Source: Inconstantimicrobium porci (GTDB taxonomy: Bacteria > Bacillota > Clostridia > Clostridiales > Clostridiaceae). From it: DNA of 64,000 bases. The stretch is taken from positions 62,001 to 126,000 of the forward strand of contig NZ_VULX01000001.1 in assembly GCF_009696465.1 (NCBI RefSeq). Reading direction: 5' to 3'. The notes beneath the pieces are model-generated. The model saw only the letters and a program-made list of their open reading frames with translations, was not told the DNA's origin and made no database searches. A program made the position numbers and the translations under genes. This document shows, one piece after another, positions 1 through 9,037 of the stretch. Positions within the stretch are counted from its first letter, which is position 1, and each line of letters starts with the position of its first letter.

Positions 1-1984
1 GTTATTTAAAAATAAAATAGCATATAAACTTACAATTTGTTTTTCAGCAACTGTTGCAATTGCGTTAATTACTTTTGGTATCTCTTCAGTGATTAAGGTA
101 AGCAGCGAATTTGAAAAGAACATTATGGTTACAAGCAGCCAGACACTTAAGGAAATTGATAATGGCTTTTCAAAATACTTCAATATAATCTCATCAGAGG
201 TGGGTATGCTTTCAAAATGTTCATACATACAGTCAGCAGGAACAGATCGTAACAGTATACAGAGTGTGCAGAAACTTCTGATGGCTGCAGGCAGTGCCAA
301 TGATAATATTGCTAATTCAGGATTTGCTTCAGAAGACGGAATATTGATAGAGGCTATGAAAGATGAAGAAGAATCAAAGTCAGGATATAAATCATCAGAC
401 TGGTATAAAGCAGCAAAGGAAAAAAAGGACATGCCAATTTTTAATACTTCAGGCAAGGATGAAACTACAGGTAAAAAACTTGTAAGGGTATGTCAGGCTG
501 TTAATGAAGGCTCTGAGTTTAAGGGAGTCGTATACATAGATGTTGCAATATCAAATGTTGAAACATATGTGCAGTCAACAAAGCTTCTTAATAAAGGCTA
601 TATTGTTGTCTGTGATGAAAATGGCAATATTGTTTTTAATAATTCAAAAAATAAGCTTAAAAACATGAATAGCATTGATGTCTGGAGTGAAATTAAAAAG
701 CAGAATTCCGGTTCATATAAAAGCTCAATAAGTGGTGAAAAGTCATACATTGCACAGTGTACAAACAGTGAAACAAATTGGAAACTTATTGGAATAGTTG
801 ATCATCAGGAAGTGACTAACAATACCAATGGGATTAAAAACGGCATAATTATTACCATAATCTTATTTATTGCTATATGTACAGCTGTAGCACTTGGCAT
901 TTCAAGTATTCTTACTGGAACAATAGCAAAATTCAGCAGTTCATTTAAAAGCGTAGCTGGTGGAGATTTTACAGATAGAATAGCTGTTAAAACAGGCGAT
1001 GAATTTGAAGTGCTGGGAGACAGGTATAACAGTATGCTTGATGCAATATCAAAGATTATAAAATCATCTAATGATATGGCAGAGGAACTTTCTAAGAGTG
1101 CCGAAAGCATGACAAATATGGCGTCAGAAACAACTGAGTCTGTAGGAGAGGTATCTTCAGCAATACAAAATGTGGCTCAGGGTGCAGGAAAACAATCAGA
1201 AAGTACAGAAAATGCCGCTATGAGTATGGAAAGTCTTTCAGAAAAGCTGCAGTCAATTAATAATGATGCAGAAACAATAAACAGCAAGTCTGATAAAACA
1301 AAAGAATTAAGTTCAAAAGGTCTTAAAATGGTGGAACTGCTTATTGAAAAAAGTGATAAAACTAAAAATAATGTATCAGATGTAGCATCTATGGTTGGCA
1401 GCATGACAGACAGTATAAAGAAGATAAATGTTATGGCTGGAGCAATAGCGTCAATAACAGACCAGACTAATCTTTTATCACTTAATGCCAGCATTGAAGC
1501 TGCAAGGGCAGGGGAAGCAGGCAAAGGTTTTGCTGTGGTTGCTGAGGAGATAAGAAAACTTGCAGATGAGTCAAGAAAATCAACAGATGACATCAGATCA
1601 ATATTAGTGGAAATCAACAAAGGTGTATCAGATACAACAAGTGTCATGAATGAAAGCAGCTCAATAATTGAGGAGCAGAATGAAGTGGTGACAAAGACTA
1701 AGAGTGTTTTTGCAGAAATCATGGATTCAATTGAATCACTTGCTGATGAGCTGAACAACATAAGAGAACTTATTATGAAAATAAATGATGATAAAGAAAA
1801 GGTCAAATCAAAAATAGATGAAGTATGTTCAGTATCACAGAATACTGCAGCAATTTCAGAAGAAGTAACAGCATCTACTGAGGAAGTAGATGCTACAATA
1901 AATGAATTATCACAATATGCTGACAAGCTTCATACAATGGCAAAAGAACTTGCAGACAGCATGGCTGTATTTAAAATTGTTTAG
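1..1984 (+). CDS. Methyl-accepting chemotaxis protein (5' end at window edge)
   Basis: Membrane chemoreceptor that senses ligands outside the cell and controls the CheA kinase. The open frame runs from base 2 with no start; base 1 is a G that could be the last base of an ATG just outside, so at most a few codons are missing. About 660 residues are visible: TM1 near residues 8-30, an extracytoplasmic Cache-like sensor to about 280, TM2 about 280-303, HAMP about 304-356, then a long coiled-coil signalling domain with the conserved hairpin tip ([17 protein letters not shown]) near 485-502. No pentapeptide tether for CheR/CheB is visible at the C-terminus. The ligand cannot be predicted. Its stop codon overlaps the stop of the convergent lipoprotein gene. 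Confidence 0.95.
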   Translation, partial: LFKNKIAYKLTICFSATVAIALITFGISSVIKVSSEFEKNIMVTSSQTLKEIDNGFSKYFNIISSEVGMLSKCSYIQSAGTDRNSIQSVQKLLMAAGSANDNIANSGFASEDGILIEAMKDEEESKSGYKSSDWYKAAKEKKDMPIFNTSGKDETTGKKLVRVCQAVNEGSEFKGVVYIDVAISNVETYVQSTKLLNKGYIVVCDENGNIVFNNSKNKLKNMNSIDVWSEIKKQNSGSYKSSISGEKSYIAQCTNSETNWKLIGIVDHQEVTNNTNGIKNGIIITIILFIAICTAVALGISSILTGTIAKFSSSFKSVAGGDFTDRIAVKTGDEFEVLGDRYNSMLDAISKIIKSSNDMAEELSKSAESMTNMASETTESVGEVSSAIQNVAQGAGKQSESTENAAMSMESLSEKLQSINNDAETINSKSDKTKELSSKGLKMVELLIEKSDKTKNNVSDVASMVGSMTDSIKKINVMAGAIASITDQTNLLSLNASIEAARAGEAGKGFAVVAEEIRKLADESRKSTDDIRSILVEINKGVSDTTSVMNESSSIIEEQNEVVTKTKSVFAEIMDSIESLADELNNIRELIMKINDDKEKVKSKIDEVCSVSQNTAAISEEVTASTEEVDATINELSQYADKLHTMAKELADSMAVFKIV

Positions 1985-2460
1985 TCATAAGGCTTAAACA
2001 TATATCTGCAGAAACCACAGAGATTATAGTTTACCGGTACATTTTCAGAAGTGATAAAATCTTCTGTAAATGTACCATCCCATGGGTGGACACATACAAG
2101 ATTATCGTTATACACATTCACTACATATTTCTGACCACTGCCTTCAATAAACATCTTATACTGGATGTCCTTATCTGAAATATCTTTAGGATGGGATATA
2201 TAATTCTTATTCTTATCTACATGAGTCAGAAAATCTGGAATTATATTTTTTTCGTTATCTTTCACAGTTTCTTCTTTATACATATTCATATCTAGAACTT
2301 TCACGGTATATGTGCCGCTATTTACTATTTTCATCACTTCATCGGAATAATAATAGGCTGAAGGTTTCTTTTCAAAAGATATAAAAATAGTATTTGAGCA
2401 GCCGCATAAAGTACTGCCTAAAAGTATAATTGTCATTAAGCATATCAAAAATTTCTTCAT
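1981..2460 (-). CDS. Small predicted lipoprotein
   Basis: 159-residue secreted protein of unknown function. Residues 1-20 form a signal peptide ([16 protein letters not shown]) ending in a lipobox L-C-G-C, with Cys21 as the likely lipidated residue. The mature part is polar, with no family I recognise. It has a GAGGGA ribosome site. It converges on the chemoreceptor gene, and the two stop codons share bases 1981-1984 with no terminator between them. A link to chemotaxis is only positional. Confidence 0.75.
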   Translation of the reverse strand: MKKFLICLMTIILLGSTLCGCSNTIFISFEKKPSAYYYSDEVMKIVNSGTYTVKVLDMNMYKEETVKDNEKNIIPDFLTHVDKNKNYISHPKDISDKDIQYKMFIEGSGQKYVVNVYNDNLVCVHPWDGTFTEDFITSENVPVNYNLCGFCRYMFKPYD

Positions 2461-2581
2461 AAAATCATTCCCTCTTATAATCTATTAGATGATATATATT
2501 ATGATAAAAAACTTAAAAACAGAACTTTTTTAGAGAATTAGAGTATTATAAACTAAAAACTCTTAAGGAGTATATGTGTAA

Positions 2582-3022
2582 ATGAAATATGGCATCGATA
2601 TTTTAGATAATGAAATGGTAAGTAAAATTGAAAGAAAAATGCTGGAACTTGGCCATATTGTTATAAATCTTGGAGAAAAAAATGCTCCGATACCTGGGGA
2701 AAATCTTAAAATCAAGGTGATGATGGCAAATCAGGCGAGAATAAAGCTGTATTTAGGGGTTATCTATGATAATAAGATGAATCATCAAGTAAATGTTGTG
2801 ACATCATTTGAAAAATCAGGGATGATGATTGTAGAAAATTTCTGCAATTCATTAAGGGAGCAGGGATTTGAAGATATAAGCATCGAAAACAATGACAAGT
2901 TATATCTAATTAAAAATGTTAATGCTCCAGTTTTGTTAATGTATATTAATGATGATAAAGTTGATGATAAAAAGATTATTGTCGATGGAATAATAAGCGG
3001 ACTTTTATCTCTTAGTGAATAA
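2582..3022 (+). CDS. Degenerate N-acetylmuramoyl-L-alanine amidase-like protein
   Basis: 146 residues. The pattern follows the Amidase_3 fold: an N-terminal strand, a helix (SKIERKMLELGHIV), an ANQARIKLYLGVIYDN stretch where active enzymes have the ANxxxADLFxSIHxN motif, and LYLIKNVNAPVLLMYI where they have LYVLRNTxxPAVLVEVGF. The zinc-binding GHGG loop, the His of SIHAN and the catalytic Glu of the VEVGF motif are all missing, so hydrolase activity is unlikely. There is no signal peptide. It is preceded by an AAGGAG site and lies 75 bases upstream of the pyruvate-kinase-like gene. The fold assignment is inference from motif spacing. Confidence 0.55.
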   Translation: MKYGIDILDNEMVSKIERKMLELGHIVINLGEKNAPIPGENLKIKVMMANQARIKLYLGVIYDNKMNHQVNVVTSFEKSGMMIVENFCNSLREQGFEDISIENNDKLYLIKNVNAPVLLMYINDDKVDDKKIIVDGIISGLLSLSE

Positions 3023-3097
3023 AATATGACTGAATTTAGTATAAAGAAAGACCTTCCTTAATAGAATAAAATGATTAATGTTTTATGGAGGAAGGCA

Positions 3098-4162
3098 ATG
3101 TACATAGTGGCTACATTAGGACCTAAGACAATTAGCGATAATGCAATACAAAAGCTTATAGGAGCAGGAATTGAGGCCTTTAGAATAAATATGTCACATA
3201 TAAGTAAGGATAATATCAAAAGAATAGTTGGTTTTATTAAAAGTAATTATCCTGATGTGAAAATTATTGGTGATATTACAGGGAAAAAGGTACGTGTGTC
3301 AGAAAAGCTTAAAGATGGTTTTAAAATAACTAAGGGTGAAGAGGTTATTTTTACTGTAGAGGATCAGTATGATAAATTAAAGAAGCAGCTTGTGGACTCA
3401 AAACTTAAGATTATACCGCTAAATATAAAACAAGCTATTATTGAGGGATTGGAGATAAATGATATTTATATAAAGGATGGAAGGTACAGGCTTGCTGTTA
3501 TGGGCAGAAAAGGTAGCGTAATTCAGTGTAGGGCTGACAGTACTATTTATATTACGAAAGGTAAGAGCTGTACAATAAAGTCTATTGATAGAAGTAATAT
3601 GGACATACCAGACAGAGATATAGAGGATATTGAATTCCTCATGAAAAATGATGTGGATATTGTATTGCTATCTTTTATTTCTAGCGCAGAAGATATAAGA
3701 AAGTATAAGGAAAAAATCAATGCTATATCTAGTAGGATAAATAAGAGTATTGAAATTTGGGCAAAAGTTGAAACAAAAGATGGTGTCAAAAATATACTGG
3801 ATATTTGCAGTGAAACAGATACCATAGTCTTTGGTCGTGGTGATATGTCGGCAGAAGGCGGTATATTAAATCTTCCACTTTATCAATGGGAAATATGCAG
3901 AAGTCTTCATAAATCAGGAAAAATGTTCATTGTGGCAACTAATATTATGGATAATGTTTCTCTTAAAGGACGACCATCTACTTCTGAATTGAATGATATT
4001 TTTACTATGATGAAAAATGGCGTAAATGGCTTTATGCTTACGTCTGAGACTAGTGTAAGTACTAATGGTCCTCTTGCTGTTCGGTATCTGTGCAAAGCAT
4101 GTAATAGATATAGCAACATTTTAAATAAAAGGAAAATAAAAAACGACGTGAGAAGAAAGTAG
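3098..4162 (+). CDS. Pyruvate kinase-like protein lacking the C-terminal domain
   Basis: 354 residues related to the catalytic barrel of pyruvate kinase (phosphoenolpyruvate + ADP to pyruvate + ATP). Retained motifs include FRINMSH near residue 28, TGKKVRVS in place of GPKIRVG, the catalytic Lys in AKVET near 223, the metal-binding RGDMS near 247, VATNIMD near 280 and the MLTSETSVS loop. True enzymes are about 470-590 residues with an allosteric C-terminal domain, absent here, and key loops diverge (RGDLG is RGDMS). An ATG at 3071 is in frame, but GGAGG at 3087-3091 places the start at 3098. It may be a paralogue with a different or regulatory role. Confidence 0.75.
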   Translation: MYIVATLGPKTISDNAIQKLIGAGIEAFRINMSHISKDNIKRIVGFIKSNYPDVKIIGDITGKKVRVSEKLKDGFKITKGEEVIFTVEDQYDKLKKQLVDSKLKIIPLNIKQAIIEGLEINDIYIKDGRYRLAVMGRKGSVIQCRADSTIYITKGKSCTIKSIDRSNMDIPDRDIEDIEFLMKNDVDIVLLSFISSAEDIRKYKEKINAISSRINKSIEIWAKVETKDGVKNILDICSETDTIVFGRGDMSAEGGILNLPLYQWEICRSLHKSGKMFIVATNIMDNVSLKGRPSTSELNDIFTMMKNGVNGFMLTSETSVSTNGPLAVRYLCKACNRYSNILNKRKIKNDVRRK

Positions 4163-4330
4163 ATGACAATAAATAGAGAAAAAATGGTATTTATTCATTG
4201 AATTAAGCGTTTTTCTTTTAATACAATAAAAATAAAGAAAATTTAGAACAGAAATAAATTACAGACAATTACAATTAGCGTTATAATATTTGTGTAATCT
4301 AACCAAAAAAATTATAATGGAGGCATAAAA

Positions 4331-4606
4331 ATGAACAATAAGCAAATTGATGAAAAATATAAAGATGATATTGACCAGGCAGTTGCTTTATTAGAGAAAC
4401 ATCCTGAATATGAAATTATGATAAGAAGAGGATTCGAAACAGAATATAGCCAGAGAGGTGTGTCTCTTGTAATCTTTTTAAGAGAAGACAAGACAGCAAA
4501 AACTGAATATACAGAAAAATTTGAAACAGAATTAAGCTTTACTTTCCAAGATAATGATCCAGTTGAAGAAATAATGAACATAATCTGTAAGAAAGCAGGA
4601 AGATAG
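4331..4606 (+). CDS. Small conserved-type hypothetical protein
   Basis: 91 residues, acidic, no membrane segment or recognised motif; a helical N-terminus (residues 8-23) is followed by alternating strand-like segments. ATG preceded by TGGAGG with good spacing, and followed directly by a strong terminator, so it is a monocistronic unit. Function unknown. Confidence 0.7.
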   Translation: MNNKQIDEKYKDDIDQAVALLEKHPEYEIMIRRGFETEYSQRGVSLVIFLREDKTAKTEYTEKFETELSFTFQDNDPVEEIMNIICKKAGR

Positions 4607-4612
4607 GATAAA

Positions 4613-4652
4613 AAATCTGTACTCTGTTAGAGGGGAGTACAGATTTTTTTAT
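4613..4652 (+). terminator. Rho-independent terminator after the 91-residue gene
   Basis: ATCTGTACTC pairs with GAGTACAGAT around a short loop, followed by TTTTTT, seven bases after the stop codon. Confidence 0.9.
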
Positions 4653-4910
4653 GGCAGATATTAAATTTCAAATGATGAGGAAAATTAGCTATCTCTGTGC
4701 TTACTCATTCCCTTTGTTTTCGTTTACTGATATAAGTCACATCTTTTTATAATTATCAATAAATTGAATTATAAAATATAATATTTCTTATATTCACATA
4801 TTTCCTATAATTTTATTAAAAAAATATAAATATTAACACGCACAATGTCTGTTTATGTCGATTTGTGTTATAATATAATAGAATATAATATTTGTATCGG
4901 AGGAGACGTT
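4653..4910 (+). promoter_or_regulatory. Promoter region of the M23 peptidase-ftsEX operon
   Basis: AT-rich gene-free DNA. The best promoter signal is an extended -10 (TGTTATAAT, 4866-4874) about 36 bases before the GTG start; no good -35 is visible at the usual distance, as expected for an extended -10. This would leave a very short 5' leader. No other feature seen. Confidence 0.5.
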
Positions 4911-5999
4911 GTGAAAAAGCATATTACAGCTATTGTTGCTGCTGCCGTTATTTTTAGTACCAATGTAGGCACTGCAGCATATGGGACGATAACTGCTTAT
5001 GGTTCTGAAAAAAGCGTTGAAAAAATGGACAAGGAGTTAGATGAAACTCTTGAAAAAATTAAAAAAATCGAATCTCAGAATAAAAAGACTCAGCAAGAGA
5101 TTAACAATATACATGCTGAGATCAAAAAAATAAACGCTGAAAATGAAAAACTTGAGAAAGAAAATAAAGAGATTGAAAAAGAAATTGAAGCTTTAAACAA
5201 AGAAAAAGAAGAAAAGTATGAAATTATAAGAAGTGTAATAAAGATAGAATATGAACAGAAATCTGGCGGCTATTTATCACTTCTTCTTGAAGCAGATAGC
5301 TTTAAGAATTTTCTTATGAGAGCTGAAGTTGTCAGCAACTTAATTAAGAATAACAATTATCTTGTTAAGGAAATTGAAAAAATTGAGGGTGAACTAAATA
5401 GTAAAGTAGAAAAGTTATACAAGCAGATTCAGACTATTAAGGATCAGAAGGCTAAGGCTGAAAGTGAAGCTAAGAGACTTAATGATCTTGTTGATTCAAG
5501 AACATCTGAAAAGAAAGAACTGCTTGCAATCCAGAATAAACTTGAAAAGCAGATAGAAAAAGCTAAGGAAGAGCTTGCAGCTTCTGCTAGTGGTGGTACA
5601 TATTCAGGGGGAAAGATGGGATGGCCTGTTCCTTCTAACTCAAGTATTTCATCTCATTTTGGATACAGAGTACATCCTGTTACAGGTGTGAACAAGCTTC
5701 ATGATGGAATTGATATTCCAGCAGCAACTGGTTCGGCAATAGTAGCTGCAAATGATGGTATAGTTGTGAGAGCAGAGTATAATACTGCTTACGGAAACTG
5801 GATAGTAATTGATCATGGTGGTGGTATTATGACTTATTACGCACACAATTCATCAATGTTAGTTAGCGTAGGACAAAGAGTTAAAAGAGGACAGCAGATA
5901 GCTAAGGCAGGTTCAACAGGATATTCAACAGGTTCGCACTGTCACTTTAGCGTTCTTGTAAATGGGTCTTTTGTAAATCCGCTTAATTATCTTAGATAG
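4911..5999 (+). CDS. Secreted coiled-coil M23 peptidoglycan endopeptidase (PcsB/EnvC-like)
   Basis: Likely cell-wall hydrolase or hydrolase partner of FtsEX. The GTG at 4911 with GGAGGAG at 4899-4905 gives MKKHITAIVAAAVIF, a signal peptide; an upstream ATG at 4845 would bury it. Residues about 35-235 are heptad-rich coiled coil (EKIKKIESQNKK, ENEKLEKENKEI). A C-terminal LytM/M23 domain follows, with zinc ligands His and Asp in HDGID near 264-268 and HCH near 343-345, plus YAHNS. Unlike EnvC, the metal site looks intact, so it is probably active. It lies 22 bases upstream of ftsE, whose FtsX partner in other bacteria binds such coiled-coil proteins. Confidence 0.9.
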   Translation: MKKHITAIVAAAVIFSTNVGTAAYGTITAYGSEKSVEKMDKELDETLEKIKKIESQNKKTQQEINNIHAEIKKINAENEKLEKENKEIEKEIEALNKEKEEKYEIIRSVIKIEYEQKSGGYLSLLLEADSFKNFLMRAEVVSNLIKNNNYLVKEIEKIEGELNSKVEKLYKQIQTIKDQKAKAESEAKRLNDLVDSRTSEKKELLAIQNKLEKQIEKAKEELAASASGGTYSGGKMGWPVPSNSSISSHFGYRVHPVTGVNKLHDGIDIPAATGSAIVAANDGIVVRAEYNTAYGNWIVIDHGGGIMTYYAHNSSMLVSVGQRVKRGQQIAKAGSTGYSTGSHCHFSVLVNGSFVNPLNYLR

Positions 6000-6021
6000 T
6001 TCTCTTCAGGAGGAAAAACAA

Positions 6022-6708
6022 ATGATAAAATTCGAAAATGTTACGAAAAGATATGATAAAAAGTATACAGCATTAAGAAATATAAATTTAGAAATAAATA
6101 AAGGGGAATTTGTATTTCTTGTTGGACTTTCAGGTTCAGGAAAGTCATCATTAATTAAGCTGATGCTTAGAGAGATAAAACCTAGTAAAGGAAAAGTAAT
6201 TGTCGGTAAATATGATCTAGTAAAGATGAGAGAAAGACAAGTTCCTTATTTTAGAAGACAGCTTGGTATAGTCTTTCAGGATTTCAGACTGCTTGAAAAG
6301 AAAACAGTATATGAAAATGTTGCTTATGCAATGAGGGTATTAGAGCATGAAGATGATTTTATTGCAAAAAGAGTACCAGAAGTTTTAAGAATAGTAGGAC
6401 TTGAAAAGAAGACTGACTGCTATCCAGGAGAATTGTCAGGTGGAGAGCAGCAGAGAGTTGCAATAGCAAGAGCTATTATAAATGAACCTGAAATTCTGCT
6501 TTGTGATGAGCCAACAGGTAACCTTGACCCAATAACATCACAGGAAATAATTGATTTGCTTATTGATATTAACAATAGTGGTACAACAATTGTTATGGCT
6601 ACACATGATACAAATGTTGTTGATTCTCTTAAAAAAAGAGTTATAAGCATGTATAAGGGTGAAATTACAAGCGATAACAGAAGAGGAGGTTACAACATTG
6701 AAAGCTAA
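6022..6708 (+). CDS. ftsE: Cell division ATP-binding protein FtsE
   Basis: ATPase of the FtsEX complex, a transporter-like machine that uses ATP to control extracellular peptidoglycan hydrolases. 228 residues, full length. Walker A GLSGSGKSS near 35-43, Q-loop in VFQDFRLL, signature LSGGEQQR near 138, Walker B LLCDEPTGNLD near 159 and the switch ATHD are all present. Strong AGGAGG site; start ATG. Its end overlaps the start of ftsX, which suggests coupled translation. Confidence 0.97.
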   Translation: MIKFENVTKRYDKKYTALRNINLEINKGEFVFLVGLSGSGKSSLIKLMLREIKPSKGKVIVGKYDLVKMRERQVPYFRRQLGIVFQDFRLLEKKTVYENVAYAMRVLEHEDDFIAKRVPEVLRIVGLEKKTDCYPGELSGGEQQRVAIARAIINEPEILLCDEPTGNLDPITSQEIIDLLIDINNSGTTIVMATHDTNVVDSLKKRVISMYKGEITSDNRRGGYNIES

Positions 6709-7618
6709 AACAGCCAGAGGTCTTTTTAAAGAAGGATTTCAGAATATAGTAAGAAATAGAATGGTATCTTTAATATCAATATCAACAGTATTTTTATCAC
6801 TTACATTATTTTCAATATTTTATATAGTGGTAAATAATGTTGAATATAATATAGATGCTATGCAAGGAAGGGTAGAGCTTAACGCATTCCTTAATAATGA
6901 TGTTTCGCAAGACAGGATTAAAGAAATAAAAGATAGAATATTGAAAAATGATAATGTTAAATCTGTAGAATTCACTTCATCAACGGAAGGTCTTAAAGAG
7001 TACAAGGATACACTAAAAAAAGACGGTGATGAAGAGATGATAAAAATTTTAGAAGAATCATCAAGTGAAGAGCAGAATCCTATTCCTTCATGTTTTTCAA
7101 TAAAGACTAAGGATAGTTCAAAAAATCAGCAAGTTAAACAAGAGTTAACAAAGTATAAGGAAATATATAAAGTTAATGACGGAAATCTTGTTACGAACTT
7201 TTTGAATAAAATAAGTAGATATACAAAGATTTCAGGAACCGGAATTATGGCATTGCTTTCAGTTATATGCATTATACTTATTTCTAACACAATAAAAGTA
7301 GCAGTTCTTTTAAGGAGAAAAGAAATAAGCATTATAAAATACATAGGGGCAACAAATAATTACATAAGACTGCCATTCATATCAGAAGGTCTTATAATCG
7401 GAGCAACAGGTGCGATACTGAGCCTGATTACAGTCTCAGCAGTATATACATATGCTAATCCGCAGATTATGATAGTGATGAAATCACTTATGGATGGATT
7501 TGTGCTTATGGATTTAAAGAGTCTGATATGTAGTTTAGCTCCAATAACTATTATTGCAGGTAGTGTTATAGGAATATTAGGAAGTTTATTATCTATAAGA
7601 AAGTATATGAATGTTTAA
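6698..7618 (+). CDS. ftsX: Cell division membrane protein FtsX
   Basis: Permease-like partner of FtsE. From the TTG at 6698, preceded by GAGGAGGT at 6683-6690, it is 306 residues and overlaps ftsE by 11 bases; an ATG at 6659 is in frame but lacks a ribosome site. Topology is typical: TM1 near 25-46, a large extracellular domain (about 47-180) that in other species binds the hydrolase partner, then three TM segments near 183-203, 230-253 and 278-300. The probable partner is the M23 protein encoded first in this operon. Confidence 0.95.
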   Translation: MKAKTARGLFKEGFQNIVRNRMVSLISISTVFLSLTLFSIFYIVVNNVEYNIDAMQGRVELNAFLNNDVSQDRIKEIKDRILKNDNVKSVEFTSSTEGLKEYKDTLKKDGDEEMIKILEESSSEEQNPIPSCFSIKTKDSSKNQQVKQELTKYKEIYKVNDGNLVTNFLNKISRYTKISGTGIMALLSVICIILISNTIKVAVLLRRKEISIIKYIGATNNYIRLPFISEGLIIGATGAILSLITVSAVYTYANPQIMIVMKSLMDGFVLMDLKSLICSLAPITIIAGSVIGILGSLLSIRKYMNV

Positions 7619-7640
7619 AAACATAATATTTTGAATTTGT

Positions 7641-7676
7641 AACTCCACGAAGCAGAAGCTTTGTGGAGTTTTTTAT
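7641..7676 (+). terminator. Terminator of the ftsEX operon
   Basis: AACTCCACGAAGC pairs with GCTTTGTGGAGTT (one G-T pair), AGA loop, followed by TTTTT; 22 bases after the ftsX stop. Confidence 0.93.
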
Positions 7677-7715
7677 AACAAATTTAAAAACTACAAATGT
7701 ATTGGAGATAATCAG

Positions 7716-7753
7716 AAAATAGAGAAAGCATTAATGCTTCTCTCTATTTTTAT
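7716..7753. terminator. Second hairpin with T-run, no adjacent gene
   Basis: AATAGAGAAAGCAT pairs with ATGCTTCTCTCTATT with one bulged base, then TTTTTA. It lies 40 bases after the ftsEX terminator with no gene between them; it may be a back-up terminator or the 3' end of a short transcript. Confidence 0.6.
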
Positions 7754-7913
7754 ATGGTGCTGTAATTCAATATAAATTATACATTTTAATGATTAAAATT
7801 GTTAAAAAGTGAAAGTATAAAATTAATGGAATGTTTATAAAGGTTAATTCAGACTTTACAGTAATCTTGTATCATATTATTAGAAATATATTTTGAGTAG
7901 GAGAAATACGAAT

Positions 7914-8414
7914 ATGAAGTTGCTGCTTGCATTACAAAAATTGAGAAATCCATTTCTAGATAAGATTATGGTGTGCTTAACAAGACTAGGTGATATTGCA
8001 TCTGTATGGATTCTGATGGCTATAATTTTTTTATTTACGAATGAGTATAAATTGTGCGGAGTTACCTTAATACTGGCGATTATTTTATCATGTATTATAG
8101 GAAACCTTATTCTGAAAAATATTTTTGCAAGAAAAAGACCATGCTGGATAAACAAAGAAGTTAAACTTCTTATTGAAACGCCTCATGATTATTCATTCCC
8201 ATCTGGTCATACAAGTGCTTCATTTGCAGCTGCAGTAACAATCTTGTTTTTTTATAAAAATATAGGATTTGTAACATTGATTTTAGCAGTGCTTATTGGT
8301 TTTTCAAGGCTGTACCTCTTTGTACATTACTTAACAGATGTATTGTCTGGTGTGATTCTAGGATCGCTCTGCGGAGTTGCATCATATCTGCTTGTCATTA
8401 ATATGTTTTTATAA
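7914..8414 (+). CDS. PAP2-family membrane phosphatase
   Basis: Integral membrane phosphatase of the PAP2 superfamily, probably acting on a lipid phosphate such as undecaprenyl diphosphate or phosphatidylglycerol phosphate. 166 residues from ATG 7914, with AGGAG at 7899-7903; a TTG at 7893 is in frame but lacks a site. The three catalytic motifs are complete: KNIFARKRP near 67, PSGHTS near 96, and SRLYLFVHYLTD near 131 with both active His. About five hydrophobic helices surround them. The exact substrate cannot be told from the sequence. Confidence 0.92.
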   Translation: MKLLLALQKLRNPFLDKIMVCLTRLGDIASVWILMAIIFLFTNEYKLCGVTLILAIILSCIIGNLILKNIFARKRPCWINKEVKLLIETPHDYSFPSGHTSASFAAAVTILFFYKNIGFVTLILAVLIGFSRLYLFVHYLTDVLSGVILGSLCGVASYLLVINMFL

Positions 8415-8533
8415 ATAAGTTTACATAAAATTAGATTCGCTGTATAATTATAAGAAACAACTGAAGTGTTTGGGGTGTATATATGAGTGAAAGAAACATT
8501 TATAGATTGTTATAAGGTATAGGGGGAGAAATT

Positions 8534-9037
8534 TTGGGTAAAAGACTTATAATATATGATATGGATGATATCAGCGAGAAGAAACTAATGATGTCCTGCA
8601 AAGATGATATACTTTTTTCAGCACGTCCTATTGTTAATCACTGCATGGGTTGCTTTGGATGCTGGATAAAGACTCCTGCAAAATGCGTAATAAAGGATAG
8701 ATGTGATGTTATGACATCATATATACCAAAGTGCGATGAACTTGTAGTCATCAGTCCAATTTTGTATGGTGGTTATTCAGACAATATAAAAGCAGTGCTT
8801 GATCGTTCTATTGGCTATATTCTACCTTATTTCCGTATTGTTAATGGAGAAATGCACCATAAAATGAGATACGAAAATCCATTCAAGCTTAATGTGCATT
8901 TTTATGGTGAATGTGATGAAGAGGAAAAGAGCATTGCAGAGCGACTTGTCAAAGCAAATGCTGTAAACTTAGGCGCAGCAAGTTCTTCTATCAATTTTAT
9001 GAAGACAATTGATTATGTTCAGGAGGCGCTGAGATGA
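8534..9037 (+). CDS. Flavodoxin-fold protein with CxxCxxC motif, lacking the N-terminal FMN loop
   Basis: 167 residues, TTG start after GGGGGAG. It resembles NADPH-dependent FMN reductase/iron-sulfur flavoproteins from the Cys motif onward: CMGCFGCW near 37-44, KCVIKD, then ISPILYGGYSDNIKAVLDRS, the usual SPVYxGxxSAxxKxFLDR segment. The usual N-terminal GSPRxxGNT phosphate-binding loop is replaced by LIIYDMDDISEKKL, so on its own it may not bind FMN normally. Its stop overlaps the next gene (ATGA), whose product keeps that loop. The two may work as a pair. A decayed copy of its 5' end lies at 9860. Confidence 0.75.
   Translation: MGKRLIIYDMDDISEKKLMMSCKDDILFSARPIVNHCMGCFGCWIKTPAKCVIKDRCDVMTSYIPKCDELVVISPILYGGYSDNIKAVLDRSIGYILPYFRIVNGEMHHKMRYENPFKLNVHFYGECDEEEKSIAERLVKANAVNLGAASSSINFMKTIDYVQEALR

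Noticed and set aside
1177-1926. Long minus-strand open frame opposite the chemoreceptor gene
   Set aside because: Ser/Leu-rich shadow of the coiled-coil coding strand; no ribosome site and no family pattern.
4168-4220. AATAAATA/TATTTATT dyad after the pyruvate-kinase-like gene
   Set aside because: Weak AT-only stem with no T-run directly after it; not called as a terminator.
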